Below, in pieces: positions 60,827 through 64,000 of a stretch of 64,000 nucleotides of DNA. The notes under the pieces are model-generated. The model saw only the letters and a program-made list of their open reading frames with translations, searched no databases and was not told the DNA's origin. Origin of the DNA: Haliotis asinina (Eukaryota; Mollusca; Gastropoda; Lepetellida; Haliotidae); contig NC_090280.1 of NCBI RefSeq assembly GCF_037392515.1, forward strand, positions 22,387,118 to 22,451,117, given 5' to 3'. How positions within the stretch are numbered: position 1 is the stretch's first letter; every line of letters begins with the position of its first letter. The translations under genes were made by a program, and so were the position numbers.

Positions 60827-61103
60827 GTTGGACCCGTGAAGGTCCCGGGGTAGAATAGGCCTTCAGCAACCCATGCTTGCCATAAAAGGTGACTATGCTT
60901 GTCGTAAGAGGCGACTAACGGGATCGGGTGGTCAGACTAGCTGACTTGGTTGACACATGTCATCGGTTCCCCATTGCGCAGATCGATGCTCATGTTATTG
61001 ATCACTGGATTGTCTGGTCCAGACTCGATTATTTACAGACCGTCGCCATATAGCTGGAATATTGCTAAGTGCGACGTAAAACTAAACTCACTCACTCACT
61101 CAC
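60827..61103 (+). mobile_element. SINE with 10-bp target duplication
   Basis: A full-length copy flanked by TCATCAGTGT (60817-60826 and 61104-61113), tail ACTCACTCACTCAC. It is absent from the other spacers, so it is a recent insertion. Confidence 0.92.
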
Positions 61104-61249
61104 TCATCAGTGTCTTGAGAAAACATACAAGGTAACCCATTTTGACAAAACAGGTTAAAGCTATATTGATTGAAAAAATGTGTTTCAACATTATCGCTGT
61201 TGGTAAAATAAAACATAAGTGTTATGAAATGAAAATAAAAGGTAACAGC

Positions 61250-61255
61250 TTTATT
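61250..61255 (-). terminator. Poly(A) signal of gene D
   Basis: AATAAA on the minus strand about 465 nt after the gene D stop, in the same context as for gene B. Unit C has ACTAAA at the matching place. Confidence 0.5.
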
Positions 61256-61596
61256 GATTGATCAAAACTGATTTTGCTAAATCAGTGTTGTTGATAGACT
61301 ATGATATACTGTGAGCAAAGCTCTAAGCTTTTGATTACAAGCGTCCGCTTGCTGAAAGGACATACTGTTCAGTAACTGCATACACCATTGCGTTGTGCAA
61401 ACATCAACGCTTGCCGAGTATGTAGAGGACAAGCAGGAACAAATCTCACAACTGTCGATATCAGTAAGTCCTCTGTAAAAGAGGGCATCGTGGAAAACAT
61501 TTCCCGTCGTTGCGGGATTAGTAAATGTAGTACTCTTGTTTTGGTAGCTGAAAACGTTAGCTAGCTGAGATGTTAAACTGTATAGGATCTGTTGAA

Positions 61597-61804
61597 GTAT
61601 AAAGAGTGGAGAGACGTGCAGATGTGGAACTGTACGGTCAATTTAGACTTCATGCGGTACTGTGATCCTCTCTGGAATATAAAGTTTGAAGAGACGTGTA
61701 GATGTGGAACTGTAATGTCAGTTTAGGTCAAGTCTGGTACTGTGTTCCTCTGTTGAGGAATATGAAGGATGGAGAGACGAGTAGATGTGGAACTGTTCCC
61801 TCAG
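61597..61804 (-). repeat. 83-bp repeat run at the 3' end of gene D (2-3 units)
   Basis: Two to three diverged units around the end of the coding exon; unexpanded. Confidence 0.88.
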
Positions 61805-61913
61805 GAGTCGCTCGTAATCATGTAGAGGTAAGACATCGTTGTTGGAAGCACGAGGTACATCACTGAAGTCATGGGATAATCTCTCTGCCATCACAGTAAG
61901 ATATTCACCACAT
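61718..61913 (-). CDS. Gene D tail exon with full ITAM-like motif
   Basis: 64 codons then TGA. CGEYLTVMAERLSHDF opens it; YERLLREQFHIYSSL is the ITAM-like stretch. Confidence 0.86.
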
Positions 61914-63866
61914 CTGTAATTATAACATTACACTTATATTGCAGTTAAAGTTGGCCTGCCCATAAGTGCATGAATTTTCCTTTCAAGCAGTGTGCAGTGG
62001 AAATCACCTCAACCATGATCATGGATTTCCAACCCTTTCTTAAATTGTTACATCAGTTACATAGGTACACTTGCTACTTTCTCTGCCATTTCCACAGGTA
62101 ATCGATGCCGGCTTTTATCTAAGACTTCTGGGGTAAGACGACAGCAACCGTTTATATGATGGTTTGTTTACTGGCTGTTACCATGACTGACTCCAATACT
62201 TAAGATAAAAGCTTAAAAACATGTACCTGTTGTCCTGGTTCTCTGCAAGTAAAACAAAAGACAAACTCGTACATTTCTCAGCTGATTGATTCGTCCACAA
62301 CTGTAAACAATTAAGAATAGTCCATCATCATCAGCAAGACCGGAACACCACAAATACCACTTCACTATACCCATGTGGGGAATCGAACCTGCGCCTTTGG
62401 TGTGAATACCTTATCCCCTGGCCTACCGACCGCTCCATTACTGAATCAAAAACTCAAACAACCTTTACAAACTAAAATCAGGACTAAATATTGCACCACG
62501 TGAATGTGAACCACGGATATGCCCGTATACTGTTCGACGCTGCATTCAACAACATCACAGCTAGACTATGCTTGTTTGATATATGCCAGACTTGCCGAGA
62601 ACACCCAGTGGTTGATATAATGAGCATCGATTTACGCAACTGGTATATGGGGAATAAACATGCATGAGCATAATCAGCCAGCGTTTCTCACCTGTTGTAG
62701 CATGCGTGGTTGTTGAAGACAAGTTCTGACTAAGTCTAGCACGTTAGGGTAACTCTGTGCTGGTTCCGGTGTGTTGGGGATTAGAGGTGGGGTTGAAACT
62801 TACATTGCATGCAAAAATATTCATGCGTTCTTTGTACCTTTGACGTCCTTGCAGACAAGAACAGTGACTGCTGCCACCACAAGTGCCACAGCAGTCAGCA
62901 TAACGGAGTAGACAGCTACGATGGGGACGATGTCGTCTACGTTTCCATCACCTTCTGATACAAGACAAAGATGACACATATCTGTATTAAGTACGATAAT
63001 TCAAGTGACAATACAGCGACGTGTTTCACCATGGTGTATTTTCTAGTTCCTGTTAAAGCATTATTTAACTTTATGACATAAATAATGTTTCTAAACTGAG
63101 CGAATAGTGTTTTTCTCTACAAGAACTATAACGTAATAAAGTAAGCAAGCAATGAATAAGGAAGAATCCTTCGTGAGGTACACCGGGATGACAGTTACAG
63201 CTGTCCAGACTAGTGGTTCGTTTTCCCCAACACGGCCCATCACCAATTTCTGGTAGTGCTTTATGAACACTGAGAAATGTCTTAAGTATTCGGACATCTA
63301 GAATATCCGACTCTATTTACAATGTTGTAGCTATTCTATTATGGCTATTTCAAACTAAATAATCGGGGGGTTTGGTCTCCTTGGTTGTTTTGAGACACGA
63401 CTCCTCTTCCAGGCTTCAGACACTAGACAGTTCGAGCTACGTTTCATCATAAAATGCACAGCTGTTCGAGTTTCACAGCCGTTCCACTGTCTGTAATCGC
63501 GTATGGAAGAGACAATCCAGTGATCAACAGCATGACCATCGATCTGCGCAAATGGGAACCAACCGATGACATGTGTCAACCATGTGAGCGAGAATGACGT
63601 GCCGATCCTTTCAATCGCCTCTTACGACAAGCATAGTCGTCGTTTATGGCAAGCATGGGTTGCTGAAGACTATCTAACCTGGACCTTCAAGAGTCCTTCA
63701 GACAGGAGATAATTCGAGCTACGTTTACTCGACATATCAGTGCCCTATACGGCGGTTTGAGTTTCACAGTCGTTACACATCATGCTAGTTGTTAACCTTC
63801 AGACACCAACCTTCCATTTCCTGGTAGCTCCCATCGTTTTCGTCTTCCCTGTGATACGACACCAGA
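61718..63866 (-). CDS. Gene D (partial): receptor tail, microexon, TM2 and second tyrosine exon
   Basis: Fourth paralogue; the rest lies beyond the right edge. Visible exons: 63811-63866 (LVSYHREDENDGSYQEME), 62838-62954 (TM2, GDGNVDD then IVPIVAVYSVMLTAVALVVA), 62227-62242 (16-nt microexon) and 61718-61913 (tail). All splice sites are consensus and all frames open. The tail has YERLLREQFHIYSSL, a full YxxL-x7-YxxL fit, and ends STRLDLN because the stop lies four codons further on than in A-C. YQEI is YQEM here. Of the four units this one shows no damage in the part that is visible. Confidence 0.8.
62227..62242 (-). CDS. Gene D 16-nt microexon
   Basis: Encodes NQDN with split end codons; acceptor TTGCAG, donor GTACAT. 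Confidence 0.65.
62310..62440 (-). mobile_element. tRNA-derived SINE
   Basis: Ortholog of 25,880-26,040, with GGTTCGATTCC on the minus strand. Confidence 0.55.
62530..62722 (-). mobile_element. Diverged SINE copy
   Basis: Ortholog of 26,130-26,315 (GAGCATCGATTTACGCAACT). Confidence 0.5.
62838..62954 (-). CDS. Gene D TM2 exon
   Basis: 117 nt, phase 1-1, acceptor TATCAG, donor GTACAA; hydrophobic span then CKDVK. Confidence 0.85.
63488..63690 (-). mobile_element. SINE copy
   Basis: CAATCCAGTGATCAACAGCA, CATCGATCTGCGCAAATGGG and GCATGGGTTGCTGAAG; fuller than the gene B ortholog at 27,028-27,152. Confidence 0.7.
63811..63866 (-). CDS. Gene D second tyrosine exon
   Basis: 56 nt, phase 2 in and 1 out, acceptor TTATCAG, donor GTTGGT. 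Confidence 0.75.
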
Positions 63867-63967
63867 CTGATAAAAGTGAACATTGAACGTGAGCATAGTG
63901 AGAGGAAATTATTAAGTTGTGACACGCTCTCACTTTATATCGCGCTCCAAGTCGTGAATAGTTTTGC

Positions 63968-64000
63968 CTGGTTGGTTTGTTGTTTAACGCCGCACTCAGC
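63968..64000 (-). mobile_element. SINE variant cut by the window edge
   Basis: GGTTGGTTTGTTGTTTAACG matches the subfamily at 27,452. Confidence 0.5.

Larger units (their letters stand above)
57166..61249. other. Intergenic region between unit C and gene D
   Basis: It holds a non-LTR RT relic (57,500-58,150), a Penelope-like relic (58,411-59,480) and a SINE (60,827-61,103). The rest aligns in blocks with the A-B and B-C spacers. No host gene is visible. Confidence 0.55.

Overview
The window looks like nuclear DNA of a gastropod mollusc, most likely an abalone-type vetigastropod (inference). Reasons: genes split into many small exons, many copies of a SINE family ending in ACTCACTC repeats that I associate with gastropod genomes, and I-clade LINE, BEL/Pao, Penelope-like and mariner-like relics. 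No bacterial-style genes are present.

The backbone is a tandem cluster of four paralogous genes on the minus strand, here called A, B, C and D from left to right. They encode type I Ig-superfamily receptors. In transcript order a complete unit has a signal-peptide exon, a V-like Ig exon, two more Ig exons, a first transmembrane exon (TM1), two copies of a 22-nt microexon plus 56-nt tyrosine exon pair, a second transmembrane exon (TM2), a 16-nt microexon and a C-terminal tail exon. The Ig and TM exons are phase 1-1, and each microexon pair is phase 1-1 as a block, so cassettes can be skipped in frame. The tail carries an ITAM-like YxxL-x7-YxxL motif, and the tyrosine exons carry YEEI or YQEI. 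These look like signalling receptors, possibly immune.

Layout: 1-10,613 is an array of about 128 copies of an 83-bp unit derived from the 3' end of the tail exon of gene A. The paralogues keep only two or three copies. Gene A spans 10,531-20,386, gene B 25,271-34,457, pseudogene C 38,966-56,770, and gene D starts at 61,718 and leaves the window. Unit C has lost everything between its signal peptide and TM2. About 16.8 kb of nested transposons lies there: an I-clade LINE on the minus strand, split by a BEL/Pao element, which is itself split by a near full-length LINE of the same family and by a SINE. Intergenic stretches are duplicated with the genes and hold LINE, mariner, Penelope-like and SINE relics.

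The exon models rest on conserved splice sites, matching phases and comparison of the copies. No transcript evidence was available. Gene A has two damaged splice sites and gene B one, so each may be spliced around the damage or be decaying.
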